Of a DNA stretch of 64,000 bases, positions 6,800-15,067 are shown in pieces (position 1 is the stretch's first letter; each line of letters begins with the position of its first letter). Origin of the DNA: Streptomyces sp. NBC_00341. GTDB lineage: Bacteria; Actinomycetota; Actinomycetes; Streptomycetales; Streptomycetaceae. The stretch spans positions 8,556,001-8,620,000 of the forward strand of contig NZ_CP108002.1 of NCBI RefSeq assembly GCF_041435055.1, written 5' to 3'. A model generated the notes under the pieces. That model was given only the letters and a program-made list of their open reading frames with translations, ran no database searches and was not told the origin of the DNA. A program made the translations under genes and the position numbers.

Positions 6800-7218
6800 C
6801 CGGCCACCGCTCCGATCCACAGGCCCCGCCTGACGCCCGCCGGCAGCACTGACTGCCCGCTGCAGCGCCGAGCCGCGCCTGTCCCCGCGCTTCCTGCCTC
6901 TGGGCTCCGCCGCGCACCGTCGCGCACCGGATCCCGCACCCCGGCCCGCCCCTGAGCCCCGGCGCTCCTCATGGAGCGTCGTCTCACGCACGGCCGGGTT
7001 TACCCCCTCCTCCCCGCCCGGCCCCTGGCCGAGGGCCGGCCTGCCCGCGTGCCCGAAGGCCTGTCCCGGTCCCCGCTGTCCGCACGCCCCCTGTGCCGGC
7101 CGGCGGTCCGGCGCGGGTGCCGAGCTGCCTCCCCTTCCCCGACCTCCCGCCCTGATCCGTCCCGCTCCGTCCCCGATCCGGGGCCGGAGCAGGGCGGGAC
7201 TGTCACAGAGAGAATGAG
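6800..7218 (+). promoter_or_regulatory. Long C-rich untranslated leader of the sulfur operon
   Basis: About 419 nt between the leader-peptide stop and the first transporter gene, without a plausible gene on either strand. The top strand is strongly C-rich and G-poor compared with neighbouring coding DNA (runs such as CCCCTCCTCCCCGCCCGGCCCC near 7004), the composition typical of Rho loading sites. No clear factor-independent terminator is visible. It would suit Rho-dependent attenuation that is masked while ribosomes occupy or stall on the leader peptide. That reading is inference. Confidence 0.45.
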
Positions 7219-8793
7219 ATGTCCCCTCGACTCACGACGCTCCGCCCCGGACGCCACGTCCGGTCGGCCCGACGGGCCGGCGGCCTTCGGTCCGCGGCCC
7301 TGGGAACCGCCTTCGTCGCTCTTCTCGCCCCTGCCCTGAGCGCCTGCGGCGGCGACGTCTCCGCCTCGTCCGGCAGTGCCGCCCTGAAGTGGGCCTCCTC
7401 CTACTTCCCCGCCCACTGGGACCCGGTGGTCTCCGGCAGCGGGGCCCAGTTCCGTGAACTCGCTCTGGTATACGCCTCGTTGACGCGGACCGACGAGTCC
7501 GGCAAGGCCGTGCCCGACCTCGCCGAGAGCTGGGAGTACAACGCCGCCGGCGACCGGATCACCTTCCACCTGCGCCCCGGTCTGAAGTTCAGCGACGGTG
7601 AGCCGGTCGACGCCACCGCGGTCAAGGCCGCAGTGGAACGGGCCAAGAAGCAGAAGAACTCCGCTCTCTTCGGCGACCTGACGTCGATCAAGTCCGTCGA
7701 CGCCAACGGACTGGACGCGGTCCTCCACCTTACCCAGGTCGACTACCAGATACCGCAACTGCTCGGCGAGCGCGTCCTCCAGATCGCCAGCCCCAAGGCG
7801 GCCGAAGACCCCGCCGAACTGGACCAGCACCCCGTCGGGGCAGGGCCGTTCATCGTCAAGCAACTGGTCCCGGGCACCAAGGCCGTCCTGACCAAGAACC
7901 CCGGCTACTGGGACGCGAAGAACATCCACATCGACGACGTCGAGCTGAACTCCGCCCCCGACACCTCGACCGTCGTCTCCGGCCTGCAGACCGGTGTCTA
8001 CAACTTCGCGGACCTCGATCCGAGCCAGGCGGACGCCGCGAAGAAGGCCGGGCTGGACGTCTTCTCCCAGCCGGGGTTCAACGCCTCCAACATCAGCCTC
8101 AACGTCAACAAGGCACCGTTCGACGACGACCGGGTCGTCGACGCCGTCCGTTACGCGGTCAACCGGAAGGAATTCGTCGACAAACTGACCTTCGGCTACG
8201 GCGAGGTGACCAACCAGCCCTTCCCCAAGGGATACGTCGCCTACGACCCGAAGTCGGAGAACGCCTACCCCTTCGACCCGGACAAGGCCAGGCAGCTGCT
8301 GGCCGACGCCGGACACAAGGCCGGCGACATCAAGCTCAGCCTCGTCGTCCCGGCCGAGGACCCGCAGGCCGAGATCGTGCAGTCGCAGCTGGCAGCGGTG
8401 GGCATCAAGGTGACCATCAAGATCGACAAGAACTGGGCCACCCCGTTCTTCGCCAAGAACCTGACGTTCTCGCTGTACTCGACCACGGGCCGCGACTCCG
8501 CCGTGCAGACCCTCACGGCCCACTTCGGCCCCAACGGCCCGCTCAACCTCAGCACGCCGTACGAGCCGGACGGATTCGACGAGGCCGTGGCCAAGGTCCG
8601 CCGGACACCGCTGGACTCGCCGAAGTACACCGAGACCCTTCAGAAGGCGACCCGGGCCGGCCTCGGGAGCAAGGCGCTGGTCTTCACGTACTCCGCGCCG
8701 AACCTCTTCGCCAAGAGCAAGCAGATCTCCGGACTGCCGAAGAACCCGGCCCACATCGACTGGACCGGTGTGACCGTCAACGGCGCCAACTGA
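7219..8793 (+). CDS. ABC transporter substrate-binding lipoprotein (family 5)
   Basis: 524 aa. Signal peptide with a long Arg-rich n-region and lipobox LSAC (Cys about residue 43). The body is a family 5 extracellular solute-binding protein (oligopeptide/nickel type): LVYASLTRTDESGKAVPDLAESW, ITFHLRPGLKFSDGEPVDATAVKAAVERAK, VGAGPFIVKQ and NPGYWD, then the second lobe with DDDRVVDAVRYAVNRKEFVDKL and NAYPFDPDKARQLLADAGH. It delivers ligand to the permeases encoded next. With the downstream monooxygenase and FMN reductase, the cargo is more likely an organosulfur compound than a peptide. First structural gene after the leader region. Confidence 0.9.
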   Translation: MSPRLTTLRPGRHVRSARRAGGLRSAALGTAFVALLAPALSACGGDVSASSGSAALKWASSYFPAHWDPVVSGSGAQFRELALVYASLTRTDESGKAVPDLAESWEYNAAGDRITFHLRPGLKFSDGEPVDATAVKAAVERAKKQKNSALFGDLTSIKSVDANGLDAVLHLTQVDYQIPQLLGERVLQIASPKAAEDPAELDQHPVGAGPFIVKQLVPGTKAVLTKNPGYWDAKNIHIDDVELNSAPDTSTVVSGLQTGVYNFADLDPSQADAAKKAGLDVFSQPGFNASNISLNVNKAPFDDDRVVDAVRYAVNRKEFVDKLTFGYGEVTNQPFPKGYVAYDPKSENAYPFDPDKARQLLADAGHKAGDIKLSLVVPAEDPQAEIVQSQLAAVGIKVTIKIDKNWATPFFAKNLTFSLYSTTGRDSAVQTLTAHFGPNGPLNLSTPYEPDGFDEAVAKVRRTPLDSPKYTETLQKATRAGLGSKALVFTYSAPNLFAKSKQISGLPKNPAHIDWTGVTVNGAN

Positions 8794-8847
8794 GCCGCCG
8801 CCCAAGGCAACTGACATGCATTCGATGAAGAGAGAGGGGCAAGCCCC

Positions 8848-9876
8848 ATGACGACGAGCGCTCCACCGGTGGCTCCTGCCCGCCGTCGCGGGCTCGCCGC
8901 GGCCGGCGCCCGGCACGCGGCGGGCCGGGTCCTGGCCGCCCTCGGCCGGTCGGTCGCGATCTTCGTACCCGTGTTCCTGGTCGCGACGTTCGTGACGTTC
9001 GCCCTGCGGTCGCTGAGCGGCCTCAGCCCGGCGCGCATCCAGCTGGGCGAGGAGGCGACGCCCGAGGCGATCCACCGGATCGAGGCACAGTGGGGCCTCG
9101 ACAAGCCCTTCCTGACCCAGTACTGGGACTGGTTCACCGGCGTACTGCACGGACAGCTCGGCACCAGCTGGGTCAACGGGGCCGACATCTCCACCCTGAT
9201 CGGTCTCGGCCTGGGTGTCAGTCTGTCGGTCGCCACGTTCGCGCTGATCATCGGTGTGGTGGCCGGGTTCGGTCTCGGCACCCTGGCCGCCCTCCGGCGC
9301 ACCACCCTCGTCGACCGTGCGATCACGGGGTTCGTCACCGTGATCTCGGTGATGCCGGCCTTCGTCGTCGGCATCGTGCTGGTCGCGGTCCTCGCTGTCG
9401 GACTCCACCTCTTCCCCTCGGCCGGCTACATCCCGGCGGAGCAGGGCTTCGGTCCCTGGCTCGCCCACATCACCCTCCCCGCGCTCGCGCTGAGCTTCGA
9501 CGTCATCGCCGACGTCGCCCGCCAGCTGCGTACCAGCCTCATCTCGGCCTACGACGAGAACTACGTGACCGGCGCGGTGGTACGGGGACTGAGTCCCCGG
9601 CGGATCTTCTTCGGCCACGTGCTGCGCAACGGTCTCGGGCCGGCGCTCGCGACGCTGGGCCAGAAGTTCCCCGCACTGGTCGGCGCCTCCGTCGTCACGG
9701 AGTGGATCTTCGGCCTCCAGGGCTTCGGCAGATTCGCCAACGACTCCGCCCAGGCCGGTGACGTACCCGCGGTGCAGGGCGTCCTCGTGGTCTCGATCGT
9801 GCTGGTCGTCTCCTTCAACCTGATCATCAATCTGGTGCTGGCACGCGTCATGCCGGCATCGCAGCGGGGGGTGTGA
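8848..9876 (+). CDS. ABC transporter permease, DppB type
   Basis: 342 aa membrane protein with six predicted helices; the first spans about residues 35-55 (VAIFVPVFLVATFVTFAL). After it come the DppB/OppB periplasmic loop (ATPEAIHRIEAQWGLDKPFLTQYWDWFTGVLHGQLGTSW) and the cytoplasmic EAA loop (LRTSLISAYDENYVTGAVVRGLSPRRIFFGHVLRNGLGPA) that contacts the ATPases. It follows the binding protein by 54 nt (SD-like GAGAGAGGGG) and overlaps the next permease by 4 nt. One half of the heterodimeric channel. Confidence 0.92.
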   Translation: MTTSAPPVAPARRRGLAAAGARHAAGRVLAALGRSVAIFVPVFLVATFVTFALRSLSGLSPARIQLGEEATPEAIHRIEAQWGLDKPFLTQYWDWFTGVLHGQLGTSWVNGADISTLIGLGLGVSLSVATFALIIGVVAGFGLGTLAALRRTTLVDRAITGFVTVISVMPAFVVGIVLVAVLAVGLHLFPSAGYIPAEQGFGPWLAHITLPALALSFDVIADVARQLRTSLISAYDENYVTGAVVRGLSPRRIFFGHVLRNGLGPALATLGQKFPALVGASVVTEWIFGLQGFGRFANDSAQAGDVPAVQGVLVVSIVLVVSFNLIINLVLARVMPASQRGV

Positions 9877-10769
9877 CCATGGTGCGCCGCGTGCTCGCGC
9901 TCGTGTCCGGCCGGATCGCCGTCGTCATCCTCGTGGTGATCGCACTGCTCGCGGTACTCGGACCGTGGCTCGCCCCGCAGAATCCCCTGGCCACCAGCGA
10001 CAACCCGCTCGCCGATGTCTCGGGCGCCCACTGGCTGGGCACCGACTACCTCGGCCGTGACGTGCTCAGCCGACTCCTGGCCGGCTCACGCGTCAGCGTG
10101 CTCGGCTCGCTGGAGGTCGCGCTCATGGCCCTGGTCGTCGGCGCCGTGCCGGGCATCCTGTCGGTCTATCTCGGCCGGGCCTTCGAGTGGTTCACCCTCC
10201 GCCTGGCGGACACGCTCGTGGCCCTGCCGTTCCTGCTGTTCGCCATCGCCGTGATCGCCCTGCTGGGCAACGGCCTCACCCAGGCCATGCTCGTCACCGG
10301 AGCGCTGGTCTCGCCCCTCTTCTACCGGGTGTCCCGCGCGGCGACACTGGCCGTCGCCCGCTCCCCGTACGTGGAGGCCGCGATCATCTCCGGCGCCTCG
10401 GTCGGCTGGGTCGTACGCCGTCACGTCTGGGTCAAGGTGCTCCCGCCGATCGCGATCGCACTCGCCCAGACCATCGGTGTCGGCTTCGTCATCGTGTCGA
10501 GCCTGACGTTCCTCGGCATCGGCGTCCAGCCTCCGGCGCCCACCTGGGGCGGGCTGCTCGCCTCCGACCTGGGCTACCTCAGCCACCAGCCATGGGCACC
10601 GGTGGCGCCCGCCCTGCTGATCATGGTCACCGTCTGGGCCTGCAACCTCCTCGCCGACGCCATCCGCGATGTCTCCGGCGAGGCCGGGCGGGCCCTGGTC
10701 AACAACCGCAAGGCCCGTGCCAACCGCCTCGGGCGGAGCGGTCCCGTCACCACCGGAGGTTCCCTGTGA
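9873..10769 (+). CDS. ABC transporter permease, DppC type
   Basis: 298 aa. The GTG at 9873 overlaps the previous stop (GTGA); an ATG two codons later is an alternative start. Helix 1 covers about residues 12-32, followed by the DppC/OppC signature HWLGTDYLGRDVLSRLLAGSRVSVLGS. The EAA loop is RVSRAATLAVARSPYVEAAIISGAS, then VGFVIVSSLTFLGIGVQPPAPTWGGLL. It pairs with the upstream DppB-type protein. It overlaps the ATPase gene by 4 nt, so stoichiometry is probably set by translational coupling. Confidence 0.92.
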   Translation: MTMVRRVLALVSGRIAVVILVVIALLAVLGPWLAPQNPLATSDNPLADVSGAHWLGTDYLGRDVLSRLLAGSRVSVLGSLEVALMALVVGAVPGILSVYLGRAFEWFTLRLADTLVALPFLLFAIAVIALLGNGLTQAMLVTGALVSPLFYRVSRAATLAVARSPYVEAAIISGASVGWVVRRHVWVKVLPPIAIALAQTIGVGFVIVSSLTFLGIGVQPPAPTWGGLLASDLGYLSHQPWAPVAPALLIMVTVWACNLLADAIRDVSGEAGRALVNNRKARANRLGRSGPVTTGGSL

Positions 10770-11656
10770 CGACCGTGTCCCAGAACATCGCTCCCGGGCA
10801 GGCCGAGCTCCATGTCACCGCCGACCGGCCCGGCCCGGCGCCCGCGCCGGTGCTCTCCCTTCGCGACGTACGCATCAGCGACCGCGTCACCGACCGGGAG
10901 ATCGTGCACGGCGTCACCTTCGACCTCACATCCGGCAAGGCGGTCGGCATCGTCGGCGAGTCCGGCAGCGGCAAGACGCTCACCTGCCGGGCCGCGCTCG
11001 GCATCCTTCCCGCGCACTTCGAGGTCTCCGGCGGCTCGATCGAGATCGCCGGCACCGACATCGCGACCCTCACGTCCCGGCAGTGGACGGCCCTGCGCGG
11101 CGCCACGATCGGCGCGGTCTTCCAGGACCCGGCGTCCTACCTCAACCCTTCGATCCGCGTGGGCGCCCAGATCGCCGAGGTCCTGCGGGCCAAGCAGGGG
11201 CTGAAACGGCGCGAGGCACGGCACCGCGCCGTCGAACTGCTCCGGGCGGTGCGGCTGCGCGACCCGGAGCTGGTCTACAGCCAGTACACCTACGAGCTGT
11301 CGGGAGGCATGCTCCAGCGCGTCCTGATCGCGGCGGCCATCGCCGTCGAACCGCGCACCCTCATCGCCGACGAGGCCACCACGGCCCTCGACGTCACCGT
11401 CCAGGCCGAGATCCTCGATCTGCTCGCCGAGCTTCGGGAGCGGACCGGACTGGCGCTCGTGGTCGTCTCCCACGACCTGGCCGTCGTTGCCCAGCTGTGC
11501 GACGAGGTCCTCGTGATGAAGCAGGGCGACGTGGTGGAGCACGGCCCGACACGGGCGGTGCTCCACGACCCGCAGCACGAGTACACCCGGCTGCTCATCG
11601 CCGAGCACAACCAGTACGGCCTGGAGAAGTTCCTCGCACCCAAGGAGCCATCATGA
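10766..11656 (+). CDS. ABC transporter ATP-binding protein, DppD type
   Basis: 296 aa. GTG start at 10766 (GTGA overlap) with GGAGGT at 10755-10760; the longer open frame upstream is a shadow of the permease gene. Walker A GESGSGKT (about residues 67-74), Q-loop FQDPASYLNPS, ABC signature LSGGM in YELSGGMLQRVLIAAAIA, Walker B LIADEATTALDVTVQ, H-loop VSHDLAVV. It ends in the OppD-like segment HDPQHEYTRLLI. Energises import together with the next gene product. Confidence 0.92.
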   Translation: MTTVSQNIAPGQAELHVTADRPGPAPAPVLSLRDVRISDRVTDREIVHGVTFDLTSGKAVGIVGESGSGKTLTCRAALGILPAHFEVSGGSIEIAGTDIATLTSRQWTALRGATIGAVFQDPASYLNPSIRVGAQIAEVLRAKQGLKRREARHRAVELLRAVRLRDPELVYSQYTYELSGGMLQRVLIAAAIAVEPRTLIADEATTALDVTVQAEILDLLAELRERTGLALVVVSHDLAVVAQLCDEVLVMKQGDVVEHGPTRAVLHDPQHEYTRLLIAEHNQYGLEKFLAPKEPS

Positions 11657-12528
11657 GCACCGAGTTCGCCGAAGCGGAGACAGCGACAGCCGGTCGTGGG
11701 GGAGGCGCCGGGCCGGTGCTCGAGGTCAGCGGGCTGGACGTGTCCTACGGACGGGGCCGCCGGCGCCGCCGCGCCCTGCACGGAGTCTCGCTGAGCGTCG
11801 CACCCGGCGAGACCGTGGGGGTCATCGGCGAGACGGGATCGGGCAAGTCCACCCTCGCCCGCGCCGTACTCGGCCTGGTGCCGGCCTCGGCCGGATCGGT
11901 CCTCATCGACGGTGAGGACGTGACCCCCTACTCCCGCCGCCAGTGGCGCACCCTGCGCCGCCGCGGCGTCGTCCAGTACGTCTTCCAGGATCCGCTGCGC
12001 AGCCTCGACCCGGATCTCACCGTCGAGGACTCCCTGACCGAACCCCTGCTCGTCCAGGGCGTCACGCGTAAGGAGGCAGCCGCGCGCGCCCGGTCGTTCC
12101 TGGACCGCGTCCACCTCTCAGGAGAACTCTTCGAGCGGTTGCCCGGCGAGCTCTCCGGCGGTCAGCGCCAACGCGTCGCCGTGGCCCGGGCGCTGGTCAC
12201 CGAGCCCCGGCTGGTCATCCTCGACGAGCCGGTCAGCGCACTGGACTCCGCCAACCGCGTCAAGGTCCTGGAAATCCTGAAGGAGCTACGAGCCACCGGC
12301 GTGGCCCTCGTCCTCATCTCCCACGACCTCGGGTCCGTGGCGGGGACCGCAGATCGCATCGCGGTGCTCTACCGGGGCGAACTCGTCGAGGCCGGTGCCT
12401 CCCCGGACGTCATCAACCGCCCCCGGCACGCGTACACCCGACTGCTCGTCAGCTCGGCGCCGACGCTGCGCACGGGCGCGGCGGACCGGTCGGAGCGCGA
12501 GGCGCTGCGCGCGCTGTTGAACGCCTGA
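11653..12528 (+). CDS. ABC transporter ATP-binding protein, DppF type
   Basis: 291 aa, ATG at 11653 inside the previous stop (ATGA). A basic stretch GRGRRRRRALHG precedes the D-loop strand. Walker A GETGSGKST, Q-loop FQDPLRSLDPDLT, signature LSGGQRQRVAVARAL, Walker B LVILDEPVSALDSANR, H-loop ISHDLGSVAG, and the OppF ending INRPRHAYTRLLVSSAP. Second ATPase of the importer; every gene of the five-gene transporter after the first permease starts by a 4-nt overlap. Confidence 0.92.
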   Translation: MSTEFAEAETATAGRGGGAGPVLEVSGLDVSYGRGRRRRRALHGVSLSVAPGETVGVIGETGSGKSTLARAVLGLVPASAGSVLIDGEDVTPYSRRQWRTLRRRGVVQYVFQDPLRSLDPDLTVEDSLTEPLLVQGVTRKEAAARARSFLDRVHLSGELFERLPGELSGGQRQRVAVARALVTEPRLVILDEPVSALDSANRVKVLEILKELRATGVALVLISHDLGSVAGTADRIAVLYRGELVEAGASPDVINRPRHAYTRLLVSSAPTLRTGAADRSEREALRALLNA

Positions 12529-12578
12529 GCGCGACGTCACCCGTACGGCCCGGCCCCCGACAAGTCTGCCGACCCCGC

Positions 12579-12614
12579 GAACTCCTTGAACTCCCTGAAC
12601 TCCTTGAACTCTTT
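12579..12614 (+). repeat. Four tandem 9-nt repeats before a Shine-Dalgarno
   Basis: GAACTCCTT, GAACTCCCT, GAACTCCTT, GAACTCTTT in direct succession, ending right at the Shine-Dalgarno GAGAGG (12615-12620) of the monooxygenase gene. Because the unit is 9 nt, a TTG inside the array (12586) also opens a frame into the gene, giving Asn-Ser-Leu repeats. I treat the ATG at 12628 as the start. The array is prone to copy-number change, which would alter spacing upstream of the ribosome site but not the frame. Confidence 0.7.
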
Positions 12615-12627
12615 GAGAGGAACAGCC

Positions 12628-13968
12628 ATGTCCCGCACGATCCACCTCGCGCTGCACCCCTACGGCGTCGGAGGCCCCGGACAGCACGGTCTGTGGAAGG
12701 ACCCGCGCGTCGCCAAGAACGCCAGTATCGACATCAACTACTACATCCAGCAGGCCCAGGCGGCCGAGCACGCACTCTTCGACGCGCTCTTCATCGTCGA
12801 CAGCCAGTTCATCAACAGCACCTACCCGTCGCACTACCTCAACCGGCTGGAGCCCCTCACCCTCCTGTCCGCGGTGGCCACCCACACCAAGCACATAGGC
12901 CTGGTCGGCACGGCGAGCTCGACGTACAACTCGCCGTTCAACCTCGCCCGCCGCTTCGCCTCCCTCGACCACATCAGCGGCGGGCGCGCCGGATGGAACG
13001 TGGTGACCAGCTTCGACACCGGCACTTCCAGGAACTACGGGCTGGACGAGCACCTGGACTACACGACGCGGTACGGCCGGGCGCTGGAGTTCGTCCAGGT
13101 CGCCAGGGGACTGTGGGACTCCTACGAGGACGACGCCTTCCCGGCCGACCCGGAACGCGATGTCTTCCTCGATCCGGCCCGGCTGCACGCGCTCGACCAC
13201 GCCGGGGAGCACTTCAAGGTCGCGGGCCCGCTCAACATCTCCCGATCGCCCCAGGGCCAGCCGGTCATCTTCCAGGCCGGGGTCTCGCCCGAGGGGCGCG
13301 ATCTCGCCGCGCGGGTGGCAGAGGGCATCTACGCCCCGGGCGGCTCCCTGGAACAGGCACAGGAGTACTACGCCGACATCAAGCGGCGCACCGCGGCCTA
13401 CGGCCGCGATCCCGACCACATCAAGGTGTTCATCCACGGTGGCCCGGTCGTCGGCGCGACCGACCAGGACGCCAGGAGCCGCGAACGGGAGATCTTCGAG
13501 GAGGACAACGACTTCCCGAGCAACCTCGCGCTCCTGGGCCGCTCCTTCGGGGCGTACGACTTCGCCGGCCACGACCTGGACGCGCCCTTCCCGGACGTCT
13601 CCCACCTCGCGGAGAAGGGCGGCCGTACCGGCGCCGCGAAGATCATCGAGCGCGCCCGCGCAGAGAACCTGACGCTGCGCCAGGTCGCCGATTCGGTCAA
13701 CGCGTTCCGTCGCTCGCCGTTCGTCGGCGCCCCGGAGACCGTCGCCGACACCATCGAGCAGTGGTTCGACGCCGGTACCTTCGACGGCATCAATCTCGCC
13801 TTCCGGAACAACGACGACCTCAGCCTCTTCGTCGACGGCGTGGTTCCCCTCCTGCAGAAGCGCGGTCTGTTCCGCACGGAGTACGAGGCCGACACCCTGC
13901 GGGGCAATCTCGGCCTCCCGTTCGCCGCCAACCGGCACACGCTCGATCGCGAGCTCGTCCGCGACTGA
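12628..13968 (+). CDS. FMN-dependent monooxygenase, NtaA/SnaA/DszA family
   Basis: 446 aa. Luciferase-like TIM barrel of the NtaA/SnaA/DszA/DmoA class: INYYIQQAQAAEHALFDALFIVD near the N-terminus, TKHIGLVGTASSTYNSPFNLARRFASLDHISGGRAGWNVVTS, the substrate/flavin loop NYGLDEHLDYTTRYGRALEFV, SRSPQGQPVIFQAGVSPEGRDLAA, and the C-terminal end LRGNLGLPFAANRH. These enzymes use FMNH2 from a separate reductase to oxygenate sulfides, sulfones, nitrilotriacetate and the like. Here the reductase is encoded three genes on (15068), and the leader peptide upstream argues for a sulfur substrate. ATG at 12628 chosen for GAGAGG 8 nt upstream. Confidence 0.9.
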   Translation: MSRTIHLALHPYGVGGPGQHGLWKDPRVAKNASIDINYYIQQAQAAEHALFDALFIVDSQFINSTYPSHYLNRLEPLTLLSAVATHTKHIGLVGTASSTYNSPFNLARRFASLDHISGGRAGWNVVTSFDTGTSRNYGLDEHLDYTTRYGRALEFVQVARGLWDSYEDDAFPADPERDVFLDPARLHALDHAGEHFKVAGPLNISRSPQGQPVIFQAGVSPEGRDLAARVAEGIYAPGGSLEQAQEYYADIKRRTAAYGRDPDHIKVFIHGGPVVGATDQDARSREREIFEEDNDFPSNLALLGRSFGAYDFAGHDLDAPFPDVSHLAEKGGRTGAAKIIERARAENLTLRQVADSVNAFRRSPFVGAPETVADTIEQWFDAGTFDGINLAFRNNDDLSLFVDGVVPLLQKRGLFRTEYEADTLRGNLGLPFAANRHTLDRELVRD

Positions 13969-14059
13969 GTACGCCGAGCGCCCTGAGCTCCGGCCGGCCC
14001 CGGGGCCCGCCCGCGGACGGCTGTTGATCACCGCCTGATCCCTGAAAGGCATTCACCTC

Positions 14060-14209
14060 ATGACCGACGAGACACCGCGCTTCGGACTCGGCTTCCTCAC
14101 CATGTCCAGGGCCGGGGCGGCACCGGCCCTCGGCGGGAAGCCCAGGGCCGCCCCCGCCCCCGCGGTCGGACCCGCCACCGAAGCCGCCACCGAACCCGCT
14201 GGAGTCTGA
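14060..14209 (+). pseudogene. Small ORF, likely internally deleted flavin monooxygenase
   Basis: 49 codons with a good Shine-Dalgarno (GAAAGG, 14044-14049), ending 1 nt before the hydrolase gene. The first 14 residues MTDETPRFGLGFLT look like the opening strand of a luciferase-like (LLM) monooxygenase. The remainder (AAPALGGKPRAAPAPAVGPATEAATEP) looks like the Ala/Pro-rich tail many such proteins have. Operons of this type often encode two LLM enzymes, so I read this as an in-frame deletion that removed the whole barrel and left both ends, keeping the operon's spacing. It could instead be a short independent peptide gene. Confidence 0.5.
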
Positions 14210-14210
14210 A

Positions 14211-14978
14211 ATGCCCGAGTACAGCGACCACTTCGGCCCCGAGGGCCTCCGCATCCGCGGCACCGTCCTCGTGGTGCCCGGCCGGGGAGAGACCCGGGCG
14301 GCCTACACCCGGTTCGGCAGGCGCCTCGCCGCCGACGCCTACCGGGTCCGGGTCATCGACGCACCGGAGATCGACGCCGACGACCTGAACGGCTCGCTGG
14401 CCGGCTTCGGTGCCCAGCTCGCCGCGGCGCTCGAAGGGACCGCGGCACAGGACGGTGTCGTCCGTCCCGTCGTGCTCGTGGGGGCCGACACCGGCGCGGC
14501 CGCGGTCGCCGCGCTGCTCGGCCTGGAGGAGACCCCTGCCGCCTGGCGGCCGGAGGCCGTCGTGCTCGCCGGGCTCCCGGGCCACACGGCCACCGAGGCA
14601 GGCGACTGGGACGAGGAACTCGACGTACGCACCTTCTGTCCCGCGCACCGGAGCACTCTCACCGAGGACGCCGGGGTCCGGCGGGGCTCTCTCCAGGACG
14701 CGGTGCCGGACGCCCTGCTCACGGCTGCGTACGGCGGCGACGTGGGCGTCCCGGCGCTGATCCTCGTGGGCGACGCCGATCCGCTCGTCGACCGGGATGC
14801 CGTGACCCGTACGGCGAAGTCCCTCTCCCGGGCCCGTCTCTCGGTGGTCAGGGATGCCCATCACGATGTCCTCAACGACCTCCAGCACCGCTCGGTGGCG
14901 GCCGAGATCATCACGTTCCTGGAGACACTGCGCAACGAACTGACCTCCGTGATCGCGGTCGAGTCCAGCGCGTGGTGA
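14211..14978 (+). CDS. Alpha/beta hydrolase
   Basis: 255 aa. Strand-turn GTVLVVPGRGETRAAYTRFGRRLAADAYRVRVIDAP, nucleophile elbow VVLVGADTGAAAVAALLG (about residues 90-107), acid turn VGDADPLVD, and terminal His in RDAHHDVLNDLQ. The elbow reads G-A-D-T-G, so the usual Ser is Asp, as in haloalkane dehalogenase-type members; alternatively it is not a classical esterase. It begins 1 nt after the remnant ORF and clearly belongs to the operon. It probably cleaves a product of the monooxygenase or releases the sulfur-bearing part of the substrate (inference). Confidence 0.8.
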   Translation: MPEYSDHFGPEGLRIRGTVLVVPGRGETRAAYTRFGRRLAADAYRVRVIDAPEIDADDLNGSLAGFGAQLAAALEGTAAQDGVVRPVVLVGADTGAAAVAALLGLEETPAAWRPEAVVLAGLPGHTATEAGDWDEELDVRTFCPAHRSTLTEDAGVRRGSLQDAVPDALLTAAYGGDVGVPALILVGDADPLVDRDAVTRTAKSLSRARLSVVRDAHHDVLNDLQHRSVAAEIITFLETLRNELTSVIAVESSAW

Positions 14979-15067
14979 GTGCCGCCGTCCGGTCGCACCG
15001 TCCGAAGCCGCGTCCCGCCGGACCCGACGTCCGGCCCATCCGAACCACCGACCCGAAGGGTGCCCCC

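Noticed and set aside
7000..9618. 872-codon open frame on the minus strand across the transporter genes
   Set aside because: A shadow of the third-position GC of the solute-binding and permease genes; the residues are Gly/Arg/Asp/Val repeats with no motif.
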